Positions 11,201 through 19,486 are shown, numbered from the stretch's first letter. The stretch is 64,000 nucleotides of DNA from CAZSMC01 sp964607755 (GCA_964607755.1 CAZSMC010000017.1:5716-69715), one strand, 5' to 3'. Notes: generated from the sequence alone by a model not told the origin. Program-made: numbers and translations.

Positions 11201-14200
11201 GATAAAATTTTCATCCACGTCTACAACAAACCTGTCGCTGACTTTATCGGTATTGTAATTAAATGTGAGACTGAGACGGTCGAATTTTAAAGTACCTATG
11301 CCGTTGTTTTGGACAGCGATATTAATAGTCCAGGGTCTGGTCTGTCCCTGAGTGACATTTTGCGTACTCGGTACCAGGGATTTCACCAAAAATTCACCGG
11401 CAGCTCCGACGTTGACCATGTCATTCTGCAGATCGAGTTGAAAATTAACAGGCTGTCCATTTTCAGTACCGGATAGTGAAACCTGGGGTTGGAACGTGCC
11501 GAATGTGAACGCATTGCCCAGATATTCCCGCTGGAAATGCAGTGTTCGCGTTTCGCCGCCTTTTAACACAGACGTAAAAGTGGGATCGAGTTGAGCGATA
11601 AAAGTAGCAGAACCATCAGTGAGTTGAATCGTGGTGTTCCGGGAATCAAGCAGCACATCAGCCTGGCCGTTATTTTGAACGTTAACCTGAAATTCAACAT
11701 AACTTCCAGGCGAAACATTGGTGGGCACCAGACTGCCAGTTTGATAGGACAGCGCAGCCGGTTGCTGCAACGTGACACTGCCGGCTTGAGCATCGTTTGT
11801 CTCATCAGTTAAAGCAAGAGACCGGTTCAGCTCCACACCTCGCACCCGGGATTTAATGGCAAATGATCCGGTCGTGTTGGGGATGCTCTGTACCGCAAAG
11901 ATAAGACTGTCTGTCTGGCCGCCTGCCAGCAAAGTGGACCCGGATGCCAGCGCAGCCGGACGTTGAACCTGGAATCCGGTTTCTTCTATGCCATTCTGAA
12001 AAAACTTGACCCAGGTTTGATCCTGAGAGTCGACATCGATTTGAACATCAGCTTCGCCGGCATTCTCGAGCACAACTGACACATACCAGTCGATAGTACT
12101 CCCCTGCGAAAGTGTCGGCTGAGACGCACGAACAGAGGTGATATCAAGCTGGCCTGGCTGTTGAAATAATACAGAACCCTCTTTGCCAACGGCTGAGGCT
12201 TGCAACGTTTTAGTTTCACTGGTATTTTGCACGGTATATTGAATGCCCGCATCAATGGTAGCTGTGCCGCTGGAGGTGTTTGTTGCAGTTATAGGAAAAG
12301 TCAATGTATCAGTTTCGAGCGCACTGAGGGTTGAATCACCCTTGTGGAGATATGGATCGCCAACCTGAATCCCTGTGAGAGGTGTGCCGGATGCATCTTT
12401 AAACGTCAATTGCGATTGCTGGAAATCAAGACGGACATCACTGCCGCCATAATTCGCCAGAACAGCGTGAACGGACCACGAATAGGAATTATCATTTACC
12501 GTAATTTTTGGCTGAGACGGTCCAAGCACAATGAGATTGATATTTTCCGGGGTCTGTACCTCAAGACCACCGTAAACATCAGACAGGTCTGAAGTTGAAT
12601 AGTACCCTTGAGTTGTTTCCGCACGTCCTAAAATGATAAAATTGCCTGCAGGAACATCGCTTGCAATTCGCTCTACCACAAAATCGAGATAACCTGTGGT
12701 TTGGGGTTGCAGAGTTAATCCGCCGCTGACAAGTTCAGTCGGCCAGATCACATCATCCGGTGAAATATACTCACTGTTGCCCTTTTTAAACTTTATATAG
12801 GTTTTAGCTTTTTCCACGGAGAGAGTGACAGGAACATTGCCCTTGTTTCGCACACCCATGCGAACGGTAAACGGTCTGGTTTGGGCCTGGGTCACAGCCG
12901 GCTGGTTGAGAGGTGTAATTTCAGTGAGCGAAATTGAAGATTCCTGTATGCTCTCAAACGTGTCCAGAACACCAGTGTTGACCTGTAAATTTTTATTCGA
13001 ATTGGCATCCCGGTAATACAGAGATGTCTGCACTGAAATTGTGCCCAGAGGAGTATCCGGATGAGATGCCAGATAATAGCGCAATGACAGCGAATCTCCA
13101 CCGGCAATAATTTGTGGATTTGCAGGATCGCGGGTAATATCAAAATATTGTGAAATTTCGACAAAAGAATTGTTCAAGAATGAAAATGCGACCGAATCTA
13201 TAACCGCATTGGCAGGATAGTTTTGATTGAGATTGTTTTGCAGATGCAATGTTATCGGAATCCCAGAAGCATTGCGGGAAACAGAATCATCTTCAACATC
13301 AAGCTGGTCAATGACAATGTTGGCCTGACGCTGCACGGTCCAACTGTCCGTGATTTGCGCGACAGTCTGCTCTAAAAGCGAGTCTTCATACGTACCACTA
13401 ATGATGCCATCAAGATCAATCTCACCAAGCGTTGCAGACGCATTGACATTGACAGAAAAACCCAATGTCAGAGTTTGTTGTGCTGGAATGGATACACCTT
13501 CCTGAGCCGGAGCGATATAATCTGCATCAACATTATTTTCTCCGCTGCGGAATTTGAGATTGGCTTGATAATTTGTAAACGGGCTTTTCCCGGTATTTTC
13601 AACTTGCATGGTCACGGCAATATTTTGTTGCCCCTGACTCACTGTTGTCACATCGGTTTGGATTCGTCTGATGATTACGGGAATTTCATGCCTCACCTCG
13701 ATTGACGGACTGGTGTGCTGAACTTCGCCGCTCGCTAGTGTGATTGTGTGATTTCCGGCAGTCTTTAATACAAAATCAGACCCGGGAAAAGAATGGGACG
13801 CTTTATTATTAAAAGTATAGGGATCAGGAAGCGCAGCACTGTCATCTGTTGATGTAAAAGTAACCATGCCGTCAAAATCGGTTTTTTCGTTTTCAAATTC
13901 ATCCAAAGCGGTCACCGCAATCGGATCAGGGAAGGGAGCTTCTGAAGTGACGAGTTGAGGATATCCCTGTACATCAAAATGATGCAGGTCCGACGGTGAG
14001 ACAAAAAAACTGTTGGTCGTTTTGTTTGCTCCGGATGTCTCCTCGGTTCCGATTAGTTGAACGTTTTCGCTTTTTACCAGAGTCTGATCCGCACTCCCCT
14101 GGCCTCCGGATACGTTAATGGCATGCAAAATAGGCGATTGGCCGTTGGGCGCCTTGTGATCTCCGGTGCTTGCGGTAATCAACACACGACCGGAGGTTCT

Positions 14201-15424
14201 GTTGCCAAACTGGTCAACTGCATTGCGCACATTAAGAGTGAATGGCGTACCCGCTTTTTGCTGATCCACAGTCGCAAAATCAAAAGAACTAACAGGGCCT
14301 GGTACAACCTGAATAGGTGCCCCCTGTTCAGTAATTTCTCCGCTTTTCACTGTTATTGTTTGCGAGCCGGCAGTGCGCAATTCGAACAAATCGCCGCTGA
14401 ACGTGTGTGATGCGCCATCTGCATCGGTAAACCAGTACGGATTTGATGCATTATACACCAGTTGCGCAGCCGGATCGCTGCTTTCGAAATAAATGGCACC
14501 GCCGGAAAAATCTGTCTTTGGATTCATCCAGGCATCAAAAACAGCAACTTCGATGTTACTGGGCGCCAATGTCTCCCCGGCATCCACGGAATCCGGAAAA
14601 CCGGTCATTTCAAACCGTGAGAGATCATTGGGAAGCAGATCAAAAGGTGAGGTAAGTTGAGTCGCTCCGGTCCCCTGAGCCGTACCTTTCAGTTGCAGGT
14701 CATCTTCTGCTTTATATAATGTCTGCCAGGCCGTGCCAGAGCCGTTGGAAACGTAAACAGGAGTAAGTGAAGGCGTTGCGCCATTCGGTGCGGCATGATC
14801 ATTTATCGTTCCGGTAGCAAAATCAATATCCACGACGCCACTAACAAGGTTATTGCTGTCATCTCGGGCATTTGACACTTGTATTTGAAATGGTTTTCCG
14901 GCACGCTGCGGAGGATTTAAAAGTTCTAACTGGAAACTGGCAATATTTCCTGGCTCACGAATTTGAAATGGGGCGGTGGTGCCTGAATCTATGACGGTCA
15001 CAGGATCCCAGGATAAGGTTTCCAGAGTCAGTTGGTGTTCACCTGCAACAACGGGATTTCCAACCATGGCAACAGATATTGAAATGGAATCGCCAAGAGC
15101 TGGTGATTTATCTGCATAATTTCGGTCAAGTACAAGTGTGTCACCGGAGATGCTTTCAATACTCAATCCTCCATCCAATGTTTCCTGATCATTGGATGAT
15201 GCCATAACTAATTGTCCCAGGTCGAACTCTGGTGTAAAGATAATACGAAAATATCCTTTGAGCGGAATAGTTCCAGCAGTGGTAAATCCAAATGTGTAAA
15301 CCGTAAATTCCCCGGTCAAATCAGATTGCGGCGTTACCACGAGATCATCCAGCTCATCTGCATTGGCGGTGCCGCACCACAATGCCAGAAAACTTAAAGT
15401 ACATATTAAAATTATTCGTCTCAA
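5276..15424 (-). CDS. Giant secreted multi-repeat (CARDB/Ig-like) surface protein with FlgD-like C-terminal sorting domain
   Basis: About 3380 aa. TTG 15424 was chosen as start because it begins a clean signal peptide (LRRIILICTLSFLALWCGTANA) and lies 16 nt after the preceding gene; ATG 15505 would overlap that gene by 65 nt and put 27 hydrophilic residues before the signal. After the signal comes a domain like the neighbouring 155-aa protein. Residues about 200-620 hold repeated invasin-like units (FPDSVDAGE..., GYPQLVTSE...). The bulk is a long run of related units of roughly 110-160 aa with recurring phrases such as QGQTRPWT, VQNNG, GGETDTL and linkers like VQEPAQL, resembling CARDB adhesion modules. 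The end is NYPNPFGRSDKPVTHF plus a FlgD-like Ig fold (LDWDGTNGMGEPVLNGVY), a sorting-type tail in this supergroup. Likely an extracellular scaffold or adhesin, perhaps exported with the PorV-like neighbour. No catalytic motif was recognised. Confidence 0.85.
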   Translation of the reverse strand: MRRIILICTLSFLALWCGTANADELDDLVVTPQSDLTGEFTVYTFGFTTAGTIPLKGYFRIIFTPEFDLGQLVMASSNDQETLDGGLSIESISGDTLVLDRNYADKSPALGDSISISVAMVGNPVVAGEHQLTLETLSWDPVTVIDSGTTAPFQIREPGNIASFQLELLNPPQRAGKPFQIQVSNARDDSNNLVSGVVDIDFATGTINDHAAPNGATPSLTPVYVSNGSGTAWQTLYKAEDDLQLKGTAQGTGATQLTSPFDLLPNDLSRFEMTGFPDSVDAGETLAPSNIEVAVFDAWMNPKTDFSGGAIYFESSDPAAQLVYNASNPYWFTDADGASHTFSGDLFELRTAGSQTITVKSGEITEQGAPIQVVPGPVSSFDFATVDQQKAGTPFTLNVRNAVDQFGNRTSGRVLITASTGDHKAPNGQSPILHAINVSGGQGSADQTLVKSENVQLIGTEETSGANKTTNSFFVSPSDLHHFDVQGYPQLVTSEAPFPDPIAVTALDEFENEKTDFDGMVTFTSTDDSAALPDPYTFNNKASHSFPGSDFVLKTAGNHTITLASGEVQHTSPSIEVRHEIPVIIRRIQTDVTTVSQGQQNIAVTMQVENTGKSPFTNYQANLKFRSGENNVDADYIAPAQEGVSIPAQQTLTLGFSVNVNASATLGEIDLDGIISGTYEDSLLEQTVAQITDSWTVQRQANIVIDQLDVEDDSVSRNASGIPITLHLQNNLNQNYPANAVIDSVAFSFLNNSFVEISQYFDITRDPANPQIIAGGDSLSLRYYLASHPDTPLGTISVQTSLYYRDANSNKNLQVNTGVLDTFESIQESSISLTEITPLNQPAVTQAQTRPFTVRMGVRNKGNVPVTLSVEKAKTYIKFKKGNSEYISPDDVIWPTELVSGGLTLQPQTTGYLDFVVERIASDVPAGNFIILGRAETTQGYYSTSDLSDVYGGLEVQTPENINLIVLGPSQPKITVNDNSYSWSVHAVLANYGGSDVRLDFQQSQLTFKDASGTPLTGIQVGDPYLHKGDSTLSALETDTLTFPITATNTSSGTATIDAGIQYTVQNTSETKTLQASAVGKEGSVLFQQPGQLDITSVRASQPTLSQGSTIDWYVSVVLENAGEADVQIDVDSQDQTWVKFFQNGIEETGFQVQRPAALASGSTLLAGGQTDSLIFAVQSIPNTTGSFAIKSRVRGVELNRSLALTDETNDAQAGSVTLQQPAALSYQTGSLVPTNVSPGSYVEFQVNVQNNGQADVLLDSRNTTIQLTDGSATFIAQLDPTFTSVLKGGETRTLHFQREYLGNAFTFGTFQPQVSLSGTENGQPVNFQLDLQNDMVNVGAAGEFLVKSLVPSTQNVTQGQTRPWTINIAVQNNGIGTLKFDRLSLTFNYNTDKVSDRFVVDVDENFISGNPYLPPQSTDTLQATVTSVSEQAPAGQILISSTVWMTDSVDVGSEYEATINNAGIIYVQEPAQLAIDKLTVSQPRVTRGQTSPWYVVAHVSNNGGSTLRLNDSVDQTFLTFSSGNANFEVTQPSVFVGSGNSRLSGGEQDSVFFQINRVADNPAIVGETTINAQITAQEINTANMLTVTSQNNSAMVTVQDPAIARIDSLIAFTDSDSFVNADETFYLKALVTNTGTSQADHIKKAVIKFTSNFNPSTFINGDTTSVSQIAPGESKWTEPGLLVKAYQYPDFRDVIHGGLESAIARNTGEQTTVQPSQSREDTTTVVRTQVPGKLRLLNVYADTDTAGAGSWLPWHVYAVVRNSGGGAFRLDQPDSTSLNVLGEDDYLIDPPQLTQDDLRIDAGETDTLIFTVKRTGFVNGPKTVRLTLTANELNAPHKDPIELYEELTIIVTSNSAVQIASTFVDSTQFNVSKDTAHVNINQTFQVRVGVENAGGQDLAKVRVRLLTENSQISGDTEKTISSIAFGKTKEVAFTVVADDIENLTGETITSRITAAKGIDNSNARQLIPKDSTVTVRIHQPARLQIVNTENLAPNPENRVSFGQTFQVAVDVYNAGSESARDVAIQLVASDTTLARVLETPLPVPNPIAGGDTSRVVFNVMAGEQLETVALNSAISSAFGANSGEDATIIDPGDNASTFAIVEQGAVLEITDIIDYVDNINAGDKWQPWSIFVEVSNPGTADLEFIEITEDNITFSVNGQLDDEYEIRPPSGLEHSGNFILPAGQTDTLKYIVSQNGDIAGLAEYTVFLKAYDLNVGKDRLITQMGKDTVFVNSEALIQIIDTEVNSPLHDETGAGLVNRGQEFEIHVKMRTGQLLGVDSVAVELTSEGLSLARPETTIVENIDRDRRATAVFTLTADDSWDISQGEVVEQFYARIISAISANSSLPAQIREPENPEDLTTRLRIQVPARIAFNIRLAMDSLNAVVTGQEFDVIARIRNLGTAQVGYGGLKLTPPAGYLLKQNDQNFSSEPVEKSFSLSDRQDTLDVPFTLRAPSAESGPDSIVAFMTRLPRDLNANDSAYVENRGDTLAIRTAGKQLTIQTLSIFRPDGATDGVLSTGQDITIRAVVEATDNVHNRRAKLSLPILPGDSNYEFKTPQELKVTENNSILEWVLKAPEQRVVEQHDFELSVTGTASDGSNMNPKRTVSINRIVKKADLSVEPLHVSWPQTAMKNSEAFFAAGRTAILRTRVKNTGEAQLAGQGRIRLDLRDSGLTLGDGETLEKVFTDDSNIEWNVTAPQIPKPEAHIIRVQIVTAPNDENTGQQASVTFNTRELTVHTERAGTVQVANMMIKSPTGTVINTVSTQQIFKVTATVNAFNVKDNQVLARLYFSSPAFSISGREKVLEFTDETLETTWEVTAPAEASTGPDSMWIVTHAKDKNSGQDIDVTSNKVMLYTNERTSFSIEPFISAPDSMTSLVSTEQEFSLTARIKHKGAPYLKSDEFDINLTPPVEYELLTSARQSVTGQQLANGIYPTWQLRAPKNRPEDLSRFIFTVENVPADVNTGLEAKVQKDEVTYTIQTVERAKISLDAYLHGQPGVDSSTVRYGNVFIVTAHLYNEGQAGFHGEYNVRLELPPLYSLASTADSLVKSGQTETVTWVVRAPQEFTQVRDTLTIRLLNPPLDDLAKTPALVQDSLAHVHTIVERGTLLVDDFVVQKKTGVMKGETNVPILGLTLWNKDGGDGINSLLEGMLLSIKDKQGKLLSKPGDVFSRIAVVKSDSSQMVLGETSQFGDAGQVFLDFTKNAVDTISGRTPDSLYVMVDIKEKTDILEFIISLDSTSDVRAHDAIYQPLRIADSTGSDKKYLGLASKLAILVERDPDEAFFNYPNPFGRSDKPVTHFLYVLEEQTNFTLDIFTLTGDLVRSWSYTQAEHPGLTSNGMHQAELDWDGTNGMGEPVLNGVYIAILSTDNGQKSMTKIAVVR

Positions 15425-15440
15425 ACCAGACCCACTCGAC

Positions 15441-15908
15441 TTATTGTTGTGATAGTTTCTCGATCGTTCCACGGTATTCCAAAATCTCAACTTTTTCGGT
15501 TCCATTCATTAAAATAATCTGTAAATCAAAAGAATTTTGCATATCCACAGGATTGACAATTGTCGCCACTTTTAAATCAACAGACCGGCCTGCAGGTATG
15601 CTTGCGCCCTTTCCGGTTCGTTGGCAGAAAACGGAAGAGTCACTGACATTTACTGTAAATCCCCCATCCATTGCTTCAGAAGCTGCCATGACAGTCTGAT
15701 TCAAAGTGAATTGTTTTGGAAAGGATATCTCAATCTGAGACGCTGGCGAAACAGGCGCATCAAAAGTAAGGTGAAACACGTAAGCAGCCGGTTTAAGAGG
15801 CGTAAGCTGGGTAGCCTGTACGGATTCAACCTCGCCGGCATATATTGCAGTAACGCATGTTCCTGTAATTAATACGGTTATAAAAAGTAAAAAGCCGCGT
15901 TTTTTCAT
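15441..15908 (-). CDS. Small secreted protein related to the N-terminal domain of the giant repeat protein
   Basis: The 155-aa protein has a strong signal peptide (KKRGFLLFITVLITGTCVTAIYAG). The mature part is beta-rich. Its segment FPKQFTLNQTVMAASEAMDGGFTVN aligns by eye with the start of the mature giant protein next door (FTPEFDLGQLVMASSN...LDGGLSIE), and both continue with a 'DS-xxx-G-xSI' stretch and a 'NPV' loop (VATIVNPVDMQNSFDLQI against VAMVGNPVVAGEHQLTLE). They therefore share a domain, probably by duplication. It is the first gene of the four-gene unit. Function is unknown; it could be a free copy of a cap or assembly domain. No named family is claimed. Confidence 0.75.
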   Translation of the reverse strand: MKKRGFLLFITVLITGTCVTAIYAGEVESVQATQLTPLKPAAYVFHLTFDAPVSPASQIEISFPKQFTLNQTVMAASEAMDGGFTVNVSDSSVFCQRTGKGASIPAGRSVDLKVATIVNPVDMQNSFDLQIILMNGTEKVEILEYRGTIEKLSQQ

Positions 15909-16074
15909 AATTTTTACAATACCGTTCTTTTTTCACGTATGTTTTCTGTTGTTGCTTGTCGAAATACGCCGTCTAATTTGTTAGTTAAAATATAGCATCG
16001 AATAAATTGCAATATTAATGCCATTGAGATGATAATTAAGGACAAAAAGGAACAATATTACAAGGATGGCACAA

Positions 16075-17202
16075 TCAATTCAGGATAGCGCGTAACAGAA
16101 TTAAAAGCCCTTTGCCGTCATTTTGCATTAATTTCAATTTTTTACTGGCCTTGTCATAGTCAGGATTAATTTCGACTGCCTTGTGAAATTCGTCAGTTGC
16201 TCTGCCAAAAAAATGCCATCCTTTAATGAGATAGGCGATGCCTAAACTGTGACGTAAATCAGCATAATTAGGATTCATATCTAAAAGCTTTTGCAAGCGC
16301 TGGATACAGAATTCGAGGTTTTCATCATCTTTATACAAGTCTCCAAACATAAATTTGATGTAAAACTCGCTATCAAAGATATAATTTTTATTCAAACTCT
16401 CGGAACCTGCCGCTTGTTCCAAATAACTATAAGCTTTTGCAGCGCCGCCGTTTTCTTTCAGTATCTCGAGGCCCTTGTTAACAGCCTCAATATCCAGTCC
16501 TGGCATTCGCATTGATTTTTTAAAATGAGTTTCCGCTTTCTTGAGGCGCTCAATCGGGGGTGACAGGGAGGTTACCGTCGGCGCATAAACGCAGCTATCA
16601 ACTAAAAGCAAACCAAGAAAGTATTCTGCCCTGGAATAATCCGGATTCAACTCGATAGCCTGTTTCATTTCTTCGATAGCTTTGGTATAATTTCCCATTT
16701 TCCAGTAAGCTTTTCCGAGTGCCAGGTGAACATCAGGATAACCATTGGCATTTTCTGCGACGTGTTGAAAGCACCGGATAGATTCTTCATAATTTCCGTG
16801 ATAATAAAATGCTTGTCCAAGATAAAAATCGACATCAGCATTTTTATCTATTTTTTTTGCCATCCTGAAAAATTCTATGGCCTGATTATAAAATCCACGT
16901 TGTAGAAATAGTTTGCCCAGGTGAATAACCGCCGGCAGATGCTTTCTTGCCCGGACCTTTGGCGCCACTTTGAATAATAGTTCTATATCTGATTTGACCA
17001 GTTCATGAATCGTGTCAACCTCCTGAGACAAATTTTTATCGGTCTTGACCGGTTCAACATTGTAATAGCGCCGGCTGACAAGGGTGCCGCCTTCAAAGAT
17101 TTCCACACTGGCGCGTTCTTCTTCTTCGAGATAGCTGGTTTGCACATGCAGCTTTCTTTTTGCCACTTTGATGTCGCTGTTGTAGCCGATGTCTTTGCTC
17201 AT
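16075..17202 (-). CDS. TPR-repeat protein
   Basis: The 375-aa protein has no signal peptide or membrane helix, so it is probably cytoplasmic. An N-terminal 90 residues (VAKRKLHVQTSYLEEEERASVEIFEGG) precede at least five tetratricopeptide repeats, for example AVIHLGKLFLQRGFYNQAIEFF, DVHLALGKAYWKMGNYTKAIEE and DLRHSLGIAYLIKGWHFFGRAT. TPRs bind partner proteins; no enzymatic domain was seen. The N-terminal section looks like a conserved domain that speaks of converting something between data and phenotype only by association, so no function is offered. It stands alone, with a good sigma70-type promoter just upstream at 17256-17283 and about 165 bp separating it from the downstream secretion unit. 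Role unknown. Confidence 0.8.
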   Translation of the reverse strand: MSKDIGYNSDIKVAKRKLHVQTSYLEEEERASVEIFEGGTLVSRRYYNVEPVKTDKNLSQEVDTIHELVKSDIELLFKVAPKVRARKHLPAVIHLGKLFLQRGFYNQAIEFFRMAKKIDKNADVDFYLGQAFYYHGNYEESIRCFQHVAENANGYPDVHLALGKAYWKMGNYTKAIEEMKQAIELNPDYSRAEYFLGLLLVDSCVYAPTVTSLSPPIERLKKAETHFKKSMRMPGLDIEAVNKGLEILKENGGAAKAYSYLEQAAGSESLNKNYIFDSEFYIKFMFGDLYKDDENLEFCIQRLQKLLDMNPNYADLRHSLGIAYLIKGWHFFGRATDEFHKAVEINPDYDKASKKLKLMQNDGKGLLILLRAILN

Positions 17203-17255
17203 AGCCAGAAAGTTTTCATTCTTGTTTAAAAATCAATTTGAATCAAGACATCATA

Positions 17256-17283
17256 ATTATAAACTTTTATCGTCTTTTTTCAA
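17256..17283 (-). promoter_or_regulatory. Sigma70-type promoter of the TPR gene
   Basis: On the minus strand TTGAAA (17283-17278), a 16-nt spacer and a perfect TATAAT (17261-17256) lie about 55 nt upstream of the ATG at 17202. This is among the closest matches to consensus in the window. Confidence 0.6.
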
Positions 17284-17486
17284 ATATTTTTTTCATTCAT
17301 TCGATTAACCTGATTTAAAAATAAATATACGAAAAATAATCAATATTCCAATGCTTATGTCAGTCGGCTGAATCGACATGTAATGAAAGTTCTGTATCGA
17401 ATGCTCTGTAAATATTCGTCTCTTTTGCAGAGTGGGGGAAGAGGAGATAACAACTCGTGACACGAAAAACATGGGGCAAAGGTATT

Positions 17487-17512
17487 CCCCTGCCAATTTA
17501 AATTGACAGGGG
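17487..17512 (-). terminator. Hairpin after the porin gene
   Basis: An inverted repeat CCCCTG-C-CAATTT/AAATTG-A-CAGGGG with one mismatch sits 8 nt past the stop of the porin gene. No clear U run follows, so it may be a weak terminator or an mRNA-stabilising stem. Confidence 0.5.
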
Positions 17513-17519
17513 CAAGATA

Positions 17520-18740
17520 TTAAAAAAAGTAATAAGCGGCCAATAATAATCTCAAATTACCGATATATTCGGCTTCTTCAACGGTTCGGTCGGAGAGAAT
17601 GGAACCATAACTTGCAGCCGTGTATTCAACCTCAGCAGCCAGGCGAGTTTTGCCAGAATTCCATAAAATTCGCGGGGAGATGCGATAAATCATGTCGATA
17701 TTTGAACCGCGTTGCCAGGAATCCGAAAGATCATTCGAGGCACCTATATTCTTGGTCACGCCAGCAAACAATCCGAGTCCAATTTTATCACCGGTCGAAA
17801 TATCGGTCCAGGCGGAAAACACATTCGTAGGCAGATATGTTTCTTCACCTGTCAGTTGGTCGACTTTTTCAACGCCATAGCCGCCAAGCATGAGGTGATC
17901 GGTGAGGTTTTGGCCGTAAACGCCCTCGAGCTTGCACAGAAATGATGGAAATGTAAACTTTGCAAAACCAATCAGCGACATGCCGTTAACCGTATTGCTG
18001 GTTTTATGCCCATGAGGTGTTTCAAGTCGCGGGGTCAGCGCTTTCCAGTCACCGCCAATACCTAAGAGCATTTTCTCGCCGGTTAATTGCAGTTGCAGGT
18101 GCATATTCGGGATTGCTGTATTTCTCAAGTAGGATGTGCTTGTCCCTTCTGGACCTGTACTGGCAAAATCCCGTTGCGACATGGCAGCAGCGATAATATT
18201 GATGTTTTTAAGGTGGTAGGTAAAGCGCACCTGTGGATTTCGAGAAGACGGTTGAAAAGGCGCGCCGGTATTAAAAGATACTGTTCCGGGAAATACAGAC
18301 GTCACAAACATGGGATGCCAGAATTGGCCAATCATTAAACTTGATTTTTCCCAGTCAAGAGTTAGAAAAGCGTGGCGTAATCTGAATCCATTAATATCAT
18401 TTTCTGTAGTGCCAAAAAACGCTGCTTCTATGCGCCCGCTGGTTTTTGCGCCAAACGCATCCGGACCTGTGATATCACCTTTAAGCCGAGTCTGTATAGC
18501 CAGGATGTGAAGAGTTGATTTTGCATTGATATCATCGCCATTCACATCTTTCATTTTGTTTGTCGGATAAAGTAAATAATGCCCTTCACGCGCGGCAACG
18601 GTTTGACGGGAGTCAAACATGACATCTGTTTTCACAAAACCGGAAAACTTTATGCCAAATCCGGAGCCAGTTTGCTGGGCGGGCAGAACGTTCAATAAGG
18701 AAAATATTAAAAAAACACTGATACTTAATGTGCGTAACAT
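17520..18740 (-). CDS. Porin-like outer-membrane beta-barrel protein
   Basis: About 406 aa. ATG 18740 was chosen because CAGGAG lies 6 nt upstream; an in-frame start 21 nt earlier has no such site. A signal peptide (LRTLSISVFLIFSLLNVLPAQ) leads into a barrel-like sequence beginning FGIKFSGFVKTDVMFDSRQTV and ending LLLAAYYFF with the C-terminal Phe recognised by the BAM machinery. The middle has alternating beta strands (FRLRHAFLTLDWEKSSLMIGQFWHPMF) typical of DcaP- or trimeric-porin-like proteins. It follows the acetate permease and synthetase genes but is separated from them by a strong terminator, so a link to acetate uptake is only suggested by position. Substrate unknown. Confidence 0.75.
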   Translation of the reverse strand: MLRTLSISVFLIFSLLNVLPAQQTGSGFGIKFSGFVKTDVMFDSRQTVAAREGHYLLYPTNKMKDVNGDDINAKSTLHILAIQTRLKGDITGPDAFGAKTSGRIEAAFFGTTENDINGFRLRHAFLTLDWEKSSLMIGQFWHPMFVTSVFPGTVSFNTGAPFQPSSRNPQVRFTYHLKNINIIAAAMSQRDFASTGPEGTSTSYLRNTAIPNMHLQLQLTGEKMLLGIGGDWKALTPRLETPHGHKTSNTVNGMSLIGFAKFTFPSFLCKLEGVYGQNLTDHLMLGGYGVEKVDQLTGEETYLPTNVFSAWTDISTGDKIGLGLFAGVTKNIGASNDLSDSWQRGSNIDMIYRISPRILWNSGKTRLAAEVEYTAASYGSILSDRTVEEAEYIGNLRLLLAAYYFF

Positions 18741-18782
18741 ATCAACTCCTGTTTTGTGCAAAATTTATATGTTCACCAAATA

Positions 18783-18811
18783 AAAGCGCATCCAAACTCC
18801 GGATGCGCTTT
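18783..18811 (-). terminator. Rho-independent terminator after the acetate permease gene
   Basis: A perfect 11-bp stem AAAGCGCATCC/GGATGCGCTTT with a 7-nt loop, followed on the minus strand by TTATTT, lies 43 nt after the stop of the satP-like gene. Confidence 0.8.
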
Positions 18812-18853
18812 GACTTTTGCTAATACATTGTTACCTGTTTAAACAAAGAAATA

Positions 18854-19447
18854 TTATTTCACCGGACCAATAGGCAGTACAGTTTTGCCATAAATTTCGT
18901 TCAATACCTGAGCCAGTGCCGTATAAACAGCGGAAAGACCGCAAACGATACCTTCCCAGCCGGTGAATCTCAGAAGAGCTTCACTTCCAGTCGCGTCGGA
19001 TATAGCGAGCAAAAAGAAAAGCAAGGTAAGTGTAAGAAAGACAACCTGAAGAGCTCTGTTCAGCTTGAGGGTGCCGATGAACATCACAAATGTAAAGAGT
19101 CCCCACATGATAAAATAGGCAATCATTGCTCCATTAGCTGGAGCTTTTACATTAACAAGTTGATGTTCCGGCAAAATAATCAGAGCCACAAGCGAAAGCC
19201 AGAAAAGTCCATAAGATGTAAATGCCGTTGTACCGAATGTGTTTTTCTTTTTCCATTCCATAATCCCGGCAATAACTTGTGCAACACCGCCGTAAAAAAT
19301 GCCCATAGCAAGGATCATTGCACCAAGATCAAAAAAACCAGCATTGTGAATATTTAACAGCACAGTGGTCATACCAAATCCCATCAACCCTAAGGGGGCA
19401 GGATTTGCAGTTGTGTCTACTTGTCTCACTACTTGTTCTTCAGCCAC
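18854..19447 (-). CDS. satP: Acetate uptake transporter, GPR1/FUN34/YaaH family
   Basis: The 197-aa length matches the family. The signature NPAPLGLMGFG is at residue 15, followed by six hydrophobic helices (GAMILAMGIFYGGVAQVIAGIMEW; SYGLFWLSLVALIIL; GAMIAYFIMWGLFTFVMFIGTL). Members are inner-membrane acetate/succinate channels or symporters. The start is GTG 19447 with AGGAGG 7 nt upstream. It lies 79 nt after the acetyl-CoA synthetase gene with a hairpin between them, and a terminator follows it, so the pair imports acetate and activates it. Confident family call; substrate preference within short carboxylates is inferred. Confidence 0.92.
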   Translation of the reverse strand: MAEEQVVRQVDTTANPAPLGLMGFGMTTVLLNIHNAGFFDLGAMILAMGIFYGGVAQVIAGIMEWKKKNTFGTTAFTSYGLFWLSLVALIILPEHQLVNVKAPANGAMIAYFIMWGLFTFVMFIGTLKLNRALQVVFLTLTLLFFLLAISDATGSEALLRFTGWEGIVCGLSAVYTALAQVLNEIYGKTVLPIGPVK

Positions 19448-19486
19448 TTTTATCCTCCTTGTATGTTATGTTAGATTAAGAACACA

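Larger units (their letters stand above)
17203..17519. other. Intergenic stretch, 317 bp
   Basis: AT-rich. It holds the promoter of the TPR gene at its left side and the hairpin of the porin gene at its right. A 63-codon minus-strand frame inside it (17305-17496) ends next to the hairpin and has no protein-like features, so it is not called a gene. Nothing else was recognised. Confidence 0.6.

Noticed and set aside
17305..17496. A 63-codon minus-strand frame
   Set aside because: No ribosome site or protein-like pattern; lies in AT-rich intergenic DNA next to a hairpin.
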